DNA from: Candidatus Magnetominusculus dajiuhuensis
GTDB taxonomy: Bacteria; Nitrospirota; Thermodesulfovibrionia; Thermodesulfovibrionales; Magnetobacteriaceae
DNA: 64,000 nucleotides
Direction: 5' to 3'
Assembly (NCBI GenBank): GCA_015233465.1
Contig: JADFXP010000009.1
Location: 1-64,000, forward strand
Under the pieces are notes generated by a model. It did no database searches. It saw only the letters and a list, made by a program, of their open reading frames with translations, and had not been told where the DNA came from. The translations under genes and the position numbers were made by a program. Numbering within the stretch: position 1 is the first letter of the stretch; each line of letters starts with the position of its first letter. Shown here one piece after another: positions 18,304 to 26,951 of the stretch.

Positions 18304-19077
18304 ATGGATGCAGCAGCAGTGGCAACGCCGAGAAACGCAGGCGCACAATCAATGGATAAACAGCAGTTTTTAAAACTGTTTACGACTCAGTTACAGCATC
18401 AGGATCCGCTGAATCCTATGGATACATCACAATTTTCCTCTCAGCTTGCTCAGCTTACACAGGTAGAGCAGATGATGAATATGAATAAAGGAGTTGAAAA
18501 ATTGATTGCAGTAGAGGAAAATATGAATAGAGCTGCATCTACTGGAATGATAGGAAATCTTGTAAAACTTAATGACGGAACTGAAGGAAGGGTTATGGGC
18601 GTGCGTTTTGAGGAAGGCGGTCCTTTTATGCTCCTTGATAATAAAATTAAGGTAACAATGGGAGATATTAAAGAAACATATAAGCCAGGGTTTAATCCAG
18701 CACCTGCAAATAATGAAATGACTGCTGATGCTAAAGGTACGCAGCCTGATGTAAAAGATGTGCAGGGTGAAGTAAATAAAGGGCAAGATGTAAAAGACTT
18801 GCAGCCAGAACTTCAAAATAGCCCTCAAGTAATAAACAATATGCAGCCTGATGTAAAGAATTTACAGCCGTCAATAAACAATATGCAGCCTTCGCAGAAT
18901 AATGCCCAGCCAGTAATAAAGGGAGCAGAGCAGGAACCAAAGATAGATTGGCATAGTATGAATGAAGTAGCCCCAGCTCAAGTTGTAGGCAGGGGAAGTT
19001 CAAGTGGAGAATTAAAGCCAGATGATAAAGATAATCAAAAATTTGTTAGTATAGATAATGTTGCTAAAGTCAAATAA
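18304..19077 (+). CDS. flgD: Flagellar hook cap protein FlgD with a Q/N-rich repeat tail
   Basis: 257 residues. The N-terminal FlgD signature is intact (MDKQQFLKLFTTQLQHQDPLNPMDTSQFSSQLAQLTQVEQM), followed by a short beta segment (GRVMGVRFEEGGPFMLLDNKIKVTMGDI). After about residue 125 come roughly 75 residues of imperfect seven-residue repeats of the form N(M/L/A)QPxxN, with no recognisable Ig-like domain. FlgD is the scaffold on which FlgE polymerises. AGGAGG lies upstream of the ATG. Confidence 0.9.
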   Translation: MDAAAVATPRNAGAQSMDKQQFLKLFTTQLQHQDPLNPMDTSQFSSQLAQLTQVEQMMNMNKGVEKLIAVEENMNRAASTGMIGNLVKLNDGTEGRVMGVRFEEGGPFMLLDNKIKVTMGDIKETYKPGFNPAPANNEMTADAKGTQPDVKDVQGEVNKGQDVKDLQPELQNSPQVINNMQPDVKNLQPSINNMQPSQNNAQPVIKGAEQEPKIDWHSMNEVAPAQVVGRGSSSGELKPDDKDNQKFVSIDNVAKVK

Positions 19078-19111
19078 TAATACCCTAAAGTGGACATAAA
19101 GGAGACAGGGA

Positions 19112-20464
19112 ATGTTTAATACATTGTTTACAGGAATAAGCGGTATGAATGCTATGGGCAAGGGACTGTCTGTAGTTGGCGATAATATTGCAAATATGAA
19201 TACAGTTGGATTTAAATCAAGCAAGGTCTCGTTTACAGATATTCTGGGTTCTACTATTCAAGGCGGAGAAGGACAGATTGGGCGAGGAGTTCAAGTAGCG
19301 GATATCTATAAGAATTATGCGCAGGGTACATTTGAGAGTTCCTCTAATTATCTTGATTTGGCAGTTGACGGCGAAGGATTTTTTGTTGTTGGAGATAAAG
19401 GTAAAAAACTCTTCTCAAGGGCAGGTCAATTCAAACTTGATAGAGAGGGCAGGATTGTTAATGCAAAGGGTTATGTGTTACAGGGTTATAAGAGTGACGA
19501 TAATGGCGTTGTTACACAAGAAGTAACAGATCTATTGATTGCCCCAAAACAAAAAGAGGCAAGGGCAACAACTAAGGTAACCTTTGGACTAAACCTTGAT
19601 TCAAGGCAGAAACCTCCTGTTAATCCTGTATTTGACAATAAGGATGCAGCTACATATAATTATTCATCTCAATTTGTAGCATATGATTCACAAGGTGATG
19701 CTCATCAAGTGACAGCGTATTATGTAAAAAATGCCGGAGTTGAAAATACTTGGAGTGTAAATTATGTTTATAAAGCAACACCGCCAACTCCACTTCCGGG
19801 GCAGCCGCAGCCTCAAGTACAGCCTGCTCCAACTGGGCCTCAAGCCTTAACACTTGGCATTCCAAACGCAGATGGTTTTGTATTAGCTGGTACTCAGCAG
19901 ATAAGATTTGGTCAAAATGGCGAGTTATTAAATGATAATTCAAATATCCCGATTGCATTTAATTTTGGGCCAAATGTAAAGCCTGCATCTATTAATTTTG
20001 ACTATGGACAGGGTGTTGAAGAAGGAAGTCAGACAGGATTCCTTGGAACAGTACAACTTGCCGCTGATTATGCGGTTCATGAATTATATCAGGACGGCTT
20101 TACAACTGGATCGCTTTCAAGTTTAAATATTAATAAGGAAGGCAAGATTTCAGCTTTGTTTGGCAATGGTCAGACAAGGGTGCTTGGACAGGTAGTATTG
20201 GCTAAATTTACTGCGCCTACAGAGTTAGCTAGGGTTGGCGAAAATCTGCTTGCAGAGACTTATGAGTCAGGAGATCCTATAATAAGCGGGGCAGCTTCAA
20301 ACAGCCTTGGCAGGGTATTAAGCAATACCCTTGAGTTAAGTAATGTAGATCTTTCTGAGGAGTTTATTAGAATGATCTCTTATCAAAGGGCGTTTCAGGC
20401 AAATACCAGAACCATAACAACAACGGATGAGATGCTGCAAGAGTTATTGACTCTAAAGAGATAA
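19112..20464 (+). CDS. flgE: Flagellar hook protein FlgE
   Basis: 450 residues. N-terminal MFNTLFTGISGMNAMGKGLSVVGDNIANMNTVGFKSS and C-terminal SNVDLSEEFIRMISYQRAFQANTRTITTTDEMLQEL are diagnostic for FlgE-family proteins. The centre includes a Pro/Gln-rich insertion (about residues 226-248). AAGGAG precedes the start. Last structural flagellar gene of the operon. Confidence 0.95.
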   Translation: MFNTLFTGISGMNAMGKGLSVVGDNIANMNTVGFKSSKVSFTDILGSTIQGGEGQIGRGVQVADIYKNYAQGTFESSSNYLDLAVDGEGFFVVGDKGKKLFSRAGQFKLDREGRIVNAKGYVLQGYKSDDNGVVTQEVTDLLIAPKQKEARATTKVTFGLNLDSRQKPPVNPVFDNKDAATYNYSSQFVAYDSQGDAHQVTAYYVKNAGVENTWSVNYVYKATPPTPLPGQPQPQVQPAPTGPQALTLGIPNADGFVLAGTQQIRFGQNGELLNDNSNIPIAFNFGPNVKPASINFDYGQGVEEGSQTGFLGTVQLAADYAVHELYQDGFTTGSLSSLNINKEGKISALFGNGQTRVLGQVVLAKFTAPTELARVGENLLAETYESGDPIISGAASNSLGRVLSNTLELSNVDLSEEFIRMISYQRAFQANTRTITTTDEMLQELLTLKR

Positions 20465-20483
20465 AATGTAAGTAAGGTGTTTA

Positions 20484-21482
20484 TTGAATAAATTTCGTAA
20501 GGCAGTAACGCTTTTTGATGATTATTATGAGATGATGTCTGACAGCGTTCGTATGGAGGCATACAGTAAAGCCTTGTCCAAAGCCGTAAAACCGGGAGAT
20601 ATAGTTGTTGACCTTGGGGCAGGGCTTGGAATATTAACGTTTATGGCACTTAAGGCTGGCGCAAAAAGGGTCTATGCCATTGAGAAGACTGACTCCATTA
20701 GGCTTGCCATGCAGGTTGCTGAGGTAAATGGATTAGCGGATAGAATTATCTTTATAAATAATAATTCTATGGAGGTTAAGATCCCTGAGAAGGCAGATAT
20801 AATAATCTCTGAAACCTTGGGGTGTTTTGCTGTTGATGAAAATACACTTCAATTTATAATAGATGCCCGCGATAGATTTTTAAAACCAGATGGATTACTC
20901 TTACCTCATCGTCTTAGTTTATATATAGCGCCTGTTGAAATCGCTGTGATTAATAATAGAATGAATTTTTGGAAGGATCTTTACGGCATTAATTTTTCGC
21001 CTGCATTAGATGAGCTTTCAGGCAAACTCCAATATCAACAGATTAAGACATCTGAAATAGCAGCAGATCCCCAATTATATTATGAAATTGACCTTTATAA
21101 GATAGTCTTACCAACTATTACTAATCAATTGACCTTCACAATTGTCCGCAAGGCGCAAATTCAAGGACTTGGCGGGTGGTTCAGCGCTGAATTAGATAAG
21201 GATATTTCAATAAAGACTGCCCCATGGGAGAAAAAGACCCACTGGAAACAGGCGTTTTTTCCATTAAAAACCCCTGTCAATGTCATAAAAGGCGACCAGA
21301 TGAAGATGTCTTTAACTATATCTGGTGCAGTTTCTGATATTGACGGTGCAAAGATTGATTATAGCTGCTGGTTTTCACAATTGGAGCAGGGACGAATTGC
21401 CCAAAGTGGTTCAGAAAAGATTGGCAGAAACGACTCATGTCCATGCGGAAGCGGGAAGAAGTTTAAAAAATGCTGCATGTAA
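20484..21482 (+). CDS. PRMT-like SAM methyltransferase with C-terminal SEC-C motif
   Basis: 332 residues, TTG start. SAM motif I is VVDLGAGLGILTFMAL; a post-I acidic residue lies in VYAIEK. The loop DIIISETLGCFAVDEN resembles the double-Glu loop of protein arginine methyltransferases. The C-terminus RNDSCPCGSGKKFKKCC is a SEC-C zinc motif, as found at the end of SecA. Protein methylation is therefore plausible, but the target is unknown. It follows flgE by 19 nt and may share its transcript, which makes a flagellar substrate possible. Confidence 0.8.
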   Translation: MNKFRKAVTLFDDYYEMMSDSVRMEAYSKALSKAVKPGDIVVDLGAGLGILTFMALKAGAKRVYAIEKTDSIRLAMQVAEVNGLADRIIFINNNSMEVKIPEKADIIISETLGCFAVDENTLQFIIDARDRFLKPDGLLLPHRLSLYIAPVEIAVINNRMNFWKDLYGINFSPALDELSGKLQYQQIKTSEIAADPQLYYEIDLYKIVLPTITNQLTFTIVRKAQIQGLGGWFSAELDKDISIKTAPWEKKTHWKQAFFPLKTPVNVIKGDQMKMSLTISGAVSDIDGAKIDYSCWFSQLEQGRIAQSGSEKIGRNDSCPCGSGKKFKKCCM

Positions 21483-21511
21483 TATGTTAAAATATTTTTA
21501 AGGTATATTAA

Positions 21512-22285
21512 TTGGTAAAAGATAATTCAATATTTCAACAATACGTGATAACGCTTGACACAGATTGGGCGCCAGAATACTGTATTGAGTTTACCGCTGA
21601 CCTGCTAATCAAAAGGAATTGCAAGGCAACATGGTTTATCACTCATGCCTCAGATATGATTAAAAGGATTTCAGAGAATAAAAAACTCTTTGAAACTGGA
21701 CTCCATCCAAATTTTCTGCCTAATTCATCACACGGCAAAACAGCAGAAGAGGTCATGGATTATATTACGCGATTATGTCCTGATTCAAAGATTATGCGCA
21801 CCCATGCGCTAATTCAATCCTCTCCGCTTCTTAGTTTAATAAATTCTAAATATAATGTAGATATTGACATGTCTCTGCTGCTTTATGAAACGCCAAATAT
21901 TACGCCCCATTTAATTCGTTTAAGTAAGGAGAGCAAGGGGCTTTTGAGGATTCCATATTTCTTTGAAGATGATGTAGAGATGTATAATCCAAAAAAAATC
22001 TGGGATATCAATAATCCTAAATATCATATAAACGGTTTAAAGGTCTTTAATTTTCATCCAATATTTATATATCTAAACAGCGATATAATTGAGCCATATG
22101 AAGAACTCAAGAAAATAGGCGCGTTATCTACACTTGATAAAAAAACGGTTGATCCATTTGTAAATACTAAGGTTTATGGTGCAAGAGATTTATTTATTGA
22201 TCTTATTGATTATATCTCAAACCATCAATCCGCATCTTACACAGCAACAGATATCGCCTCTATTTGGTATAAACTTCATGGATAA
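21512..22285 (+). CDS. Polysaccharide-deacetylase-like protein
   Basis: 257 residues, TTG start. The opening ITLDTDWAPEY (paired Asp), KATWFITHASD, GLHPNFLPNSSHG and the late FNFHPIFIYLNSD match deacetylase-fold (WbmS-like) proteins seen in glycan loci. Metal-ligand Asp and His are present. Substrate unknown; neighbours suggest surface or flagellin glycan modification. Its end overlaps the acetyltransferase start. Confidence 0.7.
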   Translation: MVKDNSIFQQYVITLDTDWAPEYCIEFTADLLIKRNCKATWFITHASDMIKRISENKKLFETGLHPNFLPNSSHGKTAEEVMDYITRLCPDSKIMRTHALIQSSPLLSLINSKYNVDIDMSLLLYETPNITPHLIRLSKESKGLLRIPYFFEDDVEMYNPKKIWDINNPKYHINGLKVFNFHPIFIYLNSDIIEPYEELKKIGALSTLDKKTVDPFVNTKVYGARDLFIDLIDYISNHQSASYTATDIASIWYKLHG

Positions 22286-22835
22286 GAGGGATCTGATAAT
22301 AGAAGGTAAAAATCTTTATCTCAAAGGAATAGATCATCAATATTCTGATTTAATCATCTCATGGAGAAATGACGAAAATATCGGCAGATTCATTCAAACT
22401 GAGAGATTAGAACTTCCTACTCATCAAAGATTCATTGATAATTATCTTGCTGCAGAGAATGATTTTTATTTTCTATCATATACCAAAGATACACATACGC
22501 CAGTTGGAACTGTAGCAATATATAATATAGATTATAACGCTGAAGAGGCAGAATATGGAAGATTGGTACTGCCTTCAGAGTACAGATTTTACTCTGTAGA
22601 GATAGCTTGGCTTGCCATATCATTTGCATTTAATACGCTGAAACTCAAAAAAGTAAAGGGTATCGTACAAGGCAAAAATACTAATGCTATAAAACTCCTT
22701 AAAGGTATTAGATTTAAGAAAGAGCAGACACTGCAAAGGGCTTGGCATAATGGGGATGATGTGTTTATCTATGTAATGTATGAAGGAGAATTTAGGGAAT
22801 TTGCCAAGGTTTATGAAAGATTGGTTAATTATTAG
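22278..22835 (+). CDS. GNAT-family N-acetyltransferase (PseH/RimJ-like)
   Basis: About 185 residues from the ATG at 22278, which overlaps the stop of the preceding gene. GNAT features: DLIISWRNDENIGRFI, PVGTVAIYNIDYNAEEAEYGRLV and the late VQGKNTNAIKLLKGIRFKKEQTL. Resembles sugar-nucleotide acetyltransferases of flagellin glycosylation loci such as PseH; the acceptor is inferred. Its last 11 bases overlap the convergent HEPN-like gene. Confidence 0.82.
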   Translation: MDKRDLIIEGKNLYLKGIDHQYSDLIISWRNDENIGRFIQTERLELPTHQRFIDNYLAAENDFYFLSYTKDTHTPVGTVAIYNIDYNAEEAEYGRLVLPSEYRFYSVEIAWLAISFAFNTLKLKKVKGIVQGKNTNAIKLLKGIRFKKEQTLQRAWHNGDDVFIYVMYEGEFREFAKVYERLVNY

Positions 22836-23034
22836 ATTTTTTAATAAACCCGTCAATGTCTTTTAAGAGTTCAGTCTTATCTAAGTTTTCAAAGTCTTTA
22901 AAGAACATTTCAGCTTTTTTGTAAAATAGACCACAATTTAAATAGGAGCGGCTTATCACGGTTCTTAGTGAAGCCTCATCGTTATATGAATCATATAGCC
23001 TTTTCGCTAATTTTAAAAAATCTTTAGCATCCAT
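22825..23034 (-). CDS. Small HEPN-like protein
   Basis: 69 residues. The core DEASLRTVISRSYLNCGLFYKKAEMFF resembles the first helices of HEPN proteins (R...SRxYY region), but the domain is shorter than usual and lacks a clear Rx4-6H motif. It follows a 124-residue gene by 11 nt on the same strand. A toxin-antitoxin-like pair is possible but not shown. Confidence 0.5.
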   Translation of the reverse strand: MDAKDFLKLAKRLYDSYNDEASLRTVISRSYLNCGLFYKKAEMFFKDFENLDKTELLKDIDGFIKKSNN

Positions 23035-23045
23035 AAGAGTTTAAA

Positions 23046-23420
23046 TTACTTGATATTAAATGTAAAATATTGAAGTTTATTAAGTTCAATTTCTTTAATT
23101 CTTTTGTGCATAAGCTCTTTTTCAAGCCTTAAAATATTGTCTATCTCATCGTCTATGTCAATAATAAAGCTGACATGTTCATAGTTCTCTATCTCATAGT
23201 CCGCACTTATATCAACTTCGATTGCTTTAATATCTTTAAATGTCTCAGTAATCAACTCATAGAACCGAATACATTCTTTGGTAATATCATGCTTAATACA
23301 AAAATCATTAACTTCTTCTGAAAATATAGGTACTGTAGGTTTAGGAGAGGCAGCCGCTATTTTTTCACTAAAAGGATTTTCTGCGACAGAGGTGTTTGTA
23401 TCAGATAAAATATTATTCAT
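23046..23420 (-). CDS. Hypothetical partner of the HEPN-like gene
   Basis: 124 residues, no recognised domain. A low-complexity N-terminus precedes an alpha/beta part with alternating strands (IKAIEVDISADYEI, VSFIIDIDDEID) and a helical end. It lies upstream of the HEPN-like gene in what looks like a two-gene unit. Confidence 0.6.
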   Translation of the reverse strand: MNNILSDTNTSVAENPFSEKIAAASPKPTVPIFSEEVNDFCIKHDITKECIRFYELITETFKDIKAIEVDISADYEIENYEHVSFIIDIDDEIDNILRLEKELMHKRIKEIELNKLQYFTFNIK

Positions 23421-23498
23421 GATTTCTTTTAACCTCCATCTATATTATTTACGTATTTTGATTTATTATAAAACAAATCTAAATCTTATGTAAACTCA

Positions 23499-24251
23499 CT
23501 AACTCAGCATATACCCGCCGTCTACAACCATAATCGTCCCAGTAATCCAGACAGAGGCATCAGATAATAAAAACATGGCAGCACTTGCAATATCCTCTGG
23601 TCTCCCAAAACCAAGCAGATGTTTCCTTTCATATTCTTTAATACTTTCTGCTGTCATTCTGGCGATGATTTTATCGTGCATCTCGGTCTTTACAGCCCCT
23701 GCTGCTATTGCATTAACCCTGATTAAATGAGGGGCAAGTTCACAGGCTAATGATTTTACCGCTCCATCTATTGCACCCTTGCTTGCTGAATAAATAGTCA
23801 TACCTGCCTGCCCTGTCATTGCTGCAACTGATGACATAAATACAATGCTGGTTGAAAAACCTTCCTCTCTTACCCCTTTTTGACAAAACCCGCGGGCAAG
23901 CATTAAGGCAGCCTTAATGGATACGCTAAATATCTGTTCTATGGATTTATTATTAACAAGTCCTATTGGTTTAAACATCTCTAAGCCTGCTGCATGAAAT
24001 AACCCGCTAAGCCTGCCTTGCTTTACCGAAATATCCTTAATAAACGAAGGAATCTCATCCGTATTATTTAGGTCAAATACGTATTTACTGTGCCCATCGC
24101 CTTCAAGCATGTTCAGAGTTGAGTCAAGACGAGTTTCATCGCGTCCTATCAAGACAACCTTTGCCCCTGATTTAGCGAGTATCTGCGCCGCAGCCCTTCC
24201 TATCCCAGAAGACGCACCGCTTACAACGATCCTTTTGCCTAAGACACTCAT
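23499..24251 (-). CDS. SDR-family oxidoreductase, FabG-like
   Basis: 250 residues. Cofactor motif VSGASSGIG (residues 10-18), HAAG near 87-89, catalytic Ser about 140, Tyr154 and Lys158 in YSASK, and a C-terminal ITGTIMVVDGGY as in 3-oxoacyl-ACP reductases. Its start overlaps the ACP gene stop by four bases. With ACP and KASIII it forms a compact acyl-building set. Confidence 0.9.
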   Translation of the reverse strand: MSVLGKRIVVSGASSGIGRAAAQILAKSGAKVVLIGRDETRLDSTLNMLEGDGHSKYVFDLNNTDEIPSFIKDISVKQGRLSGLFHAAGLEMFKPIGLVNNKSIEQIFSVSIKAALMLARGFCQKGVREEGFSTSIVFMSSVAAMTGQAGMTIYSASKGAIDGAVKSLACELAPHLIRVNAIAAGAVKTEMHDKIIARMTAESIKEYERKHLLGFGRPEDIASAAMFLLSDASVWITGTIMVVDGGYMLS

Positions 24252-24475
24252 TTAATATTTGCCTCAATTAGATTTATTAATTCTCCAATATTGCTGCATT
24301 TTATTAATGTATCTGCTGGAACTGTAATCCCAAAGTGTTCATTTATTGCAGCAATGGTTGCAACCACGGCAAAGGAATGCCAGTTATCGTTATTTAATTC
24401 AAGTGCATCACTGAGTTCCGCGTTTGTTACCTCAAGGATCTCTGCCATATCTGCTAAAAATGCCTTTTTATCCAT
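24248..24475 (-). CDS. Acyl carrier protein-like protein
   Basis: About 75 residues from the ATG at 24475, which has AAGGAGG just upstream. The fold pattern FLADMAEILEV...LNNDNWHSFAVVATIAAINEHFGI fits an ACP; the phosphopantetheine serine would be in WHSFAV, where the usual Asp-Ser-Leu is changed to His-Ser-Phe. Carries acyl groups for the adjacent KASIII and SDR. Confidence 0.82.
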   Translation of the reverse strand: MDKKAFLADMAEILEVTNAELSDALELNNDNWHSFAVVATIAAINEHFGITVPADTLIKCSNIGELINLIEANIK

Positions 24476-24488
24476 AGTCCTCCTTAAT

Positions 24489-25517
24489 TTAAATTGTAAC
24501 GATTGTAGCAGCCCATGAATATCCAACTCCAAATCCTACTAACATAACCCTGCTGCCCTCAAATATTGTACCCTGATTAAGCGCTATTTCCATAGCCATA
24601 GGTATTGAGGATGAGACAGTATTGCCATAGCCTTCCATATTTATACAAAATTTTTCTGTGGGAATCTTTAGATTCTTCCTCAATGCCTCTAACATAAATT
24701 TATTTGCCTGATGAAATATAAAATAATCTATATCATTAATATCAAGATTAGACCTTGTAAGAAGCTGGTTAACTGCGCTTGGAATAGTATTTAGAGTGAA
24801 ATTAAATATCTCTCCGCCGTCCATGTAGAGATTTTCCTTTGACCTTATATTGCCTGATGAATCTGTGGATTCACTTTTAGTTTCCTTACTTTTAGGCAGA
24901 CGCATACCTCCAGCAGGGACTATTAGATTCTTTGCACCTTTTCCGTCAGTTCCAAATATAAAATCTCCTATTGGGTCAGTAATTGAATCATCATTTATTG
25001 AAGTGATCAACGTGGCAGCTGCTCCATCGCTAAATATGGTTTTAACGCTTTTGTCTTGTGGATGAATATATTTCGAATATGTCTCAGCAGTAATCAATAA
25101 GACATTTGACGCAGCATTTATTTCAATCAGTCCTTTAGCTAATGAAAGCCCATATATGAATCCAGAACATCCCAAATTAAAATCCAATGCCCCGCAGCTT
25201 GTCGGAAGTTGCAGCCTCTCTTGAATCAAACAAGCAGTTGTTGGCAGGAAATAATCAGGACTCTGTGTGCAAAAAAGAAGGAAATCAATATCTGTAGGAC
25301 TGCAGATATTCTCTGTAAGGAGTTTTTCAGCAGCTTTAACTCCAAGGTCTGAGGAACACTCTACATCAGAGGAAATAGAGCGCAGAGAGATTCCAGTTTT
25401 ATTTACAATCTTATTAATATCTGCATCAGGAAATTGTTCAGTTAATTCCGAGTTTGTTAATTTTTTTTCTGGCAGAAATGTTCTAATTGCCTTTATTCTA
25501 GAATAGATACGTTCCAA
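24489..25517 (-). CDS. 3-oxoacyl-ACP synthase III-like (KASIII/FabH family)
   Basis: 342 residues. The Cys-His-Asn triad is visible: Cys117 in FNLGCSGF, His269 in FIFHQANKF, Asn299 in GYGNTVSSSIP. KASIII enzymes start acyl chains from acyl-CoA and malonyl-ACP. First gene of a minus-strand KASIII-ACP-SDR operon. A similar set occurs in the flagellin glycosylation island of Pseudomonas aeruginosa a-type strains, so a role in acylating a flagellar glycan is a reasonable inference. Confidence 0.88.
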   Translation of the reverse strand: MERIYSRIKAIRTFLPEKKLTNSELTEQFPDADINKIVNKTGISLRSISSDVECSSDLGVKAAEKLLTENICSPTDIDFLLFCTQSPDYFLPTTACLIQERLQLPTSCGALDFNLGCSGFIYGLSLAKGLIEINAASNVLLITAETYSKYIHPQDKSVKTIFSDGAAATLITSINDDSITDPIGDFIFGTDGKGAKNLIVPAGGMRLPKSKETKSESTDSSGNIRSKENLYMDGGEIFNFTLNTIPSAVNQLLTRSNLDINDIDYFIFHQANKFMLEALRKNLKIPTEKFCINMEGYGNTVSSSIPMAMEIALNQGTIFEGSRVMLVGFGVGYSWAATIVTI

Positions 25518-25593
25518 TTTTTCTCCATTTAAGCAGTCAATTACGATTTATTATAACTTATTGAGGTAAATAAGTAGATATAAATTAATTTAC

Positions 25594-25622
25594 TTGTTTT
25601 TGTATTTTTTTGGTGTTATACT
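25594..25622 (+). promoter_or_regulatory. Putative sigma-70 promoter of the DMT-DtxR unit
   Basis: TTGTTT (25594-25599), 17 nt, TATACT (25617-25622); the start codon follows 21 nt later. Lies in the divergent gap opposite the KASIII operon. Confidence 0.5.
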
Positions 25623-25643
25623 TTAAAGAGTAAGTTATAATCT

Positions 25644-25973
25644 ATGAAGACTATAATACTTTTAATATGTTCAAATATATTTATGACGCTTGCGTGGTAT
25701 GGGCATTTGAATTATAAGAGTACGCCTATTTATAAGGTGATATTCATAAGTTGGTGTATAGCGTTTATAGAATATTGTTTTCAGGTGCCTGCTAATCGTA
25801 TAGGGAGTTATCAGTATTCTGCCGTGCAGTTAAAGACGATACAAGAGGTAATTACGCTTGTAGTCTTTTCTATTTTTTCAGTAGTTTATTTAAAAGAAAC
25901 CTTGAGGTGGAATCATATTGCAGGGTTTGCGATGATAATTGGAGCCGTATTTTTTATATTTCATGATTGGTAA
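25644..25973 (+). CDS. DMT-superfamily membrane protein (DUF486-like)
   Basis: 109 residues, four hydrophobic helices. Sequences such as FIEYCFQVPANRIGSYQYSAVQLKTIQEVITL and WNHIAGFAMIIGAVFFIFHDW are typical of the DUF486 'DMT family' proteins. Function unknown. Followed without gap by the DtxR-like gene. Confidence 0.85.
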   Translation: MKTIILLICSNIFMTLAWYGHLNYKSTPIYKVIFISWCIAFIEYCFQVPANRIGSYQYSAVQLKTIQEVITLVVFSIFSVVYLKETLRWNHIAGFAMIIGAVFFIFHDW

Positions 25974-25984
25974 TTGGTCAAAAA

Positions 25985-26038
25985 GCCCAATAAGCACAAT
26001 TTGACCAATAAGCACAATAAGACCAATAAGGACAAAGG
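25985..26038 (+). repeat. Three 18-bp tandem repeats at the DtxR gene start
   Basis: Three consecutive 18-nt units, each containing CCAATAAG(C/G)ACAA, end 4 nt before the ATG at 26043. As the unit is a multiple of three they could encode an Asn/Lys-rich repeat if translation began at the TTG at 25974. Alternatively they could be repeated binding sites next to the regulator start. Confidence 0.85.
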
Positions 26039-26042
26039 ATTA

Positions 26043-26720
26043 ATGCAGAAGACAATAAGAGACGAATACCTTGAAAAACTCTGGTACATGAAAGAGAGCA
26101 ATAAAGACACGGTTAGTGATTTAAAAAGCCTTATGAAGGATATGTTTGACCAGAAAAACGTTGAAGAGCTTAGGGCAGAGGGTTTTCTTGAGGCCAAAGG
26201 GACCAATGGCAATAAGGAAATATTGAAATTATCTCAAAAGGGATTAGATAAAGCAAGGGCTATAGTTCGCGCCCATAGGCTTGCTGAACGGCTGCTTTAT
26301 GATGTAATGGGCAAAAATATAGAAGAAGGCGCATGTGAATTTGAACACATGGTTACCGCTGAACTCGTAGACAGTATATGTATCCTGCTTGGTCATCCAA
26401 AGGAATGTCCTCATGGACTGCCAATCCCAGAGGGAGAGTGCTGTAAGTCTGCTAAAAGTGTTGTAAACAGTCTTGTTACACATATGTCAGAGTTGGAAGT
26501 TGGACAGACTGCAAAGATTGCATATCTAAACTGCCGTGATGACCAGCAGCTTCATAAGATGAACAGCCTGCAGCTTAGACCCGGAATATATGTAAAGGTT
26601 CATCAAAGGTACCCATCGTTTGTTATAGAGTGTGAAGGGGCAAATATCGCCCTTGATAATGATGTAGCTTATAGTATTTGTGTATGGTCTGATACGATTA
26701 ATTCTGCAGGGAGGCAGTAG
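26043..26720 (+). CDS. DtxR/MntR-like metal-dependent regulator with FeoA domain
   Basis: About 225 residues. The N-terminal winged helix (RDEYLEKLWYMKE, then LRAEGFLEAKG) leads to a dimerisation/metal domain with typical ligands (RAHRLAERLLYDVMG, CEFEHMVTAELVDSICILLGHPKECPHGLPIP). A C-terminal FeoA/SH3-like part follows. Such proteins sense Fe(II) or Mn(II). Right beside the magnetosome cluster, iron-dependent control of that cluster is plausible but inferred. ATG at 26043 matches the family start; the tandem repeats lie just upstream. Confidence 0.87.
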   Translation: MQKTIRDEYLEKLWYMKESNKDTVSDLKSLMKDMFDQKNVEELRAEGFLEAKGTNGNKEILKLSQKGLDKARAIVRAHRLAERLLYDVMGKNIEEGACEFEHMVTAELVDSICILLGHPKECPHGLPIPEGECCKSAKSVVNSLVTHMSELEVGQTAKIAYLNCRDDQQLHKMNSLQLRPGIYVKVHQRYPSFVIECEGANIALDNDVAYSICVWSDTINSAGRQ

Positions 26721-26951
26721 TTCACGTATCTTTTTTTTAATATTTAAACCTTATAACCAGCCATTTGTATACATTATAAGGCAATTGTGCTAAGTTATTA
26801 ATTTTTAAGGACTTTTTCATAAAAAAAATGGTTAAGTTGTTGACTAATTTAATAAATAGATAGTAAGCTAAAAATAATTAAAGAAATGCTTTAAAAACGG
26901 TTATTACTAATTGGGGATATTATAAAAATACCCAACTGAATGGAGTATATA

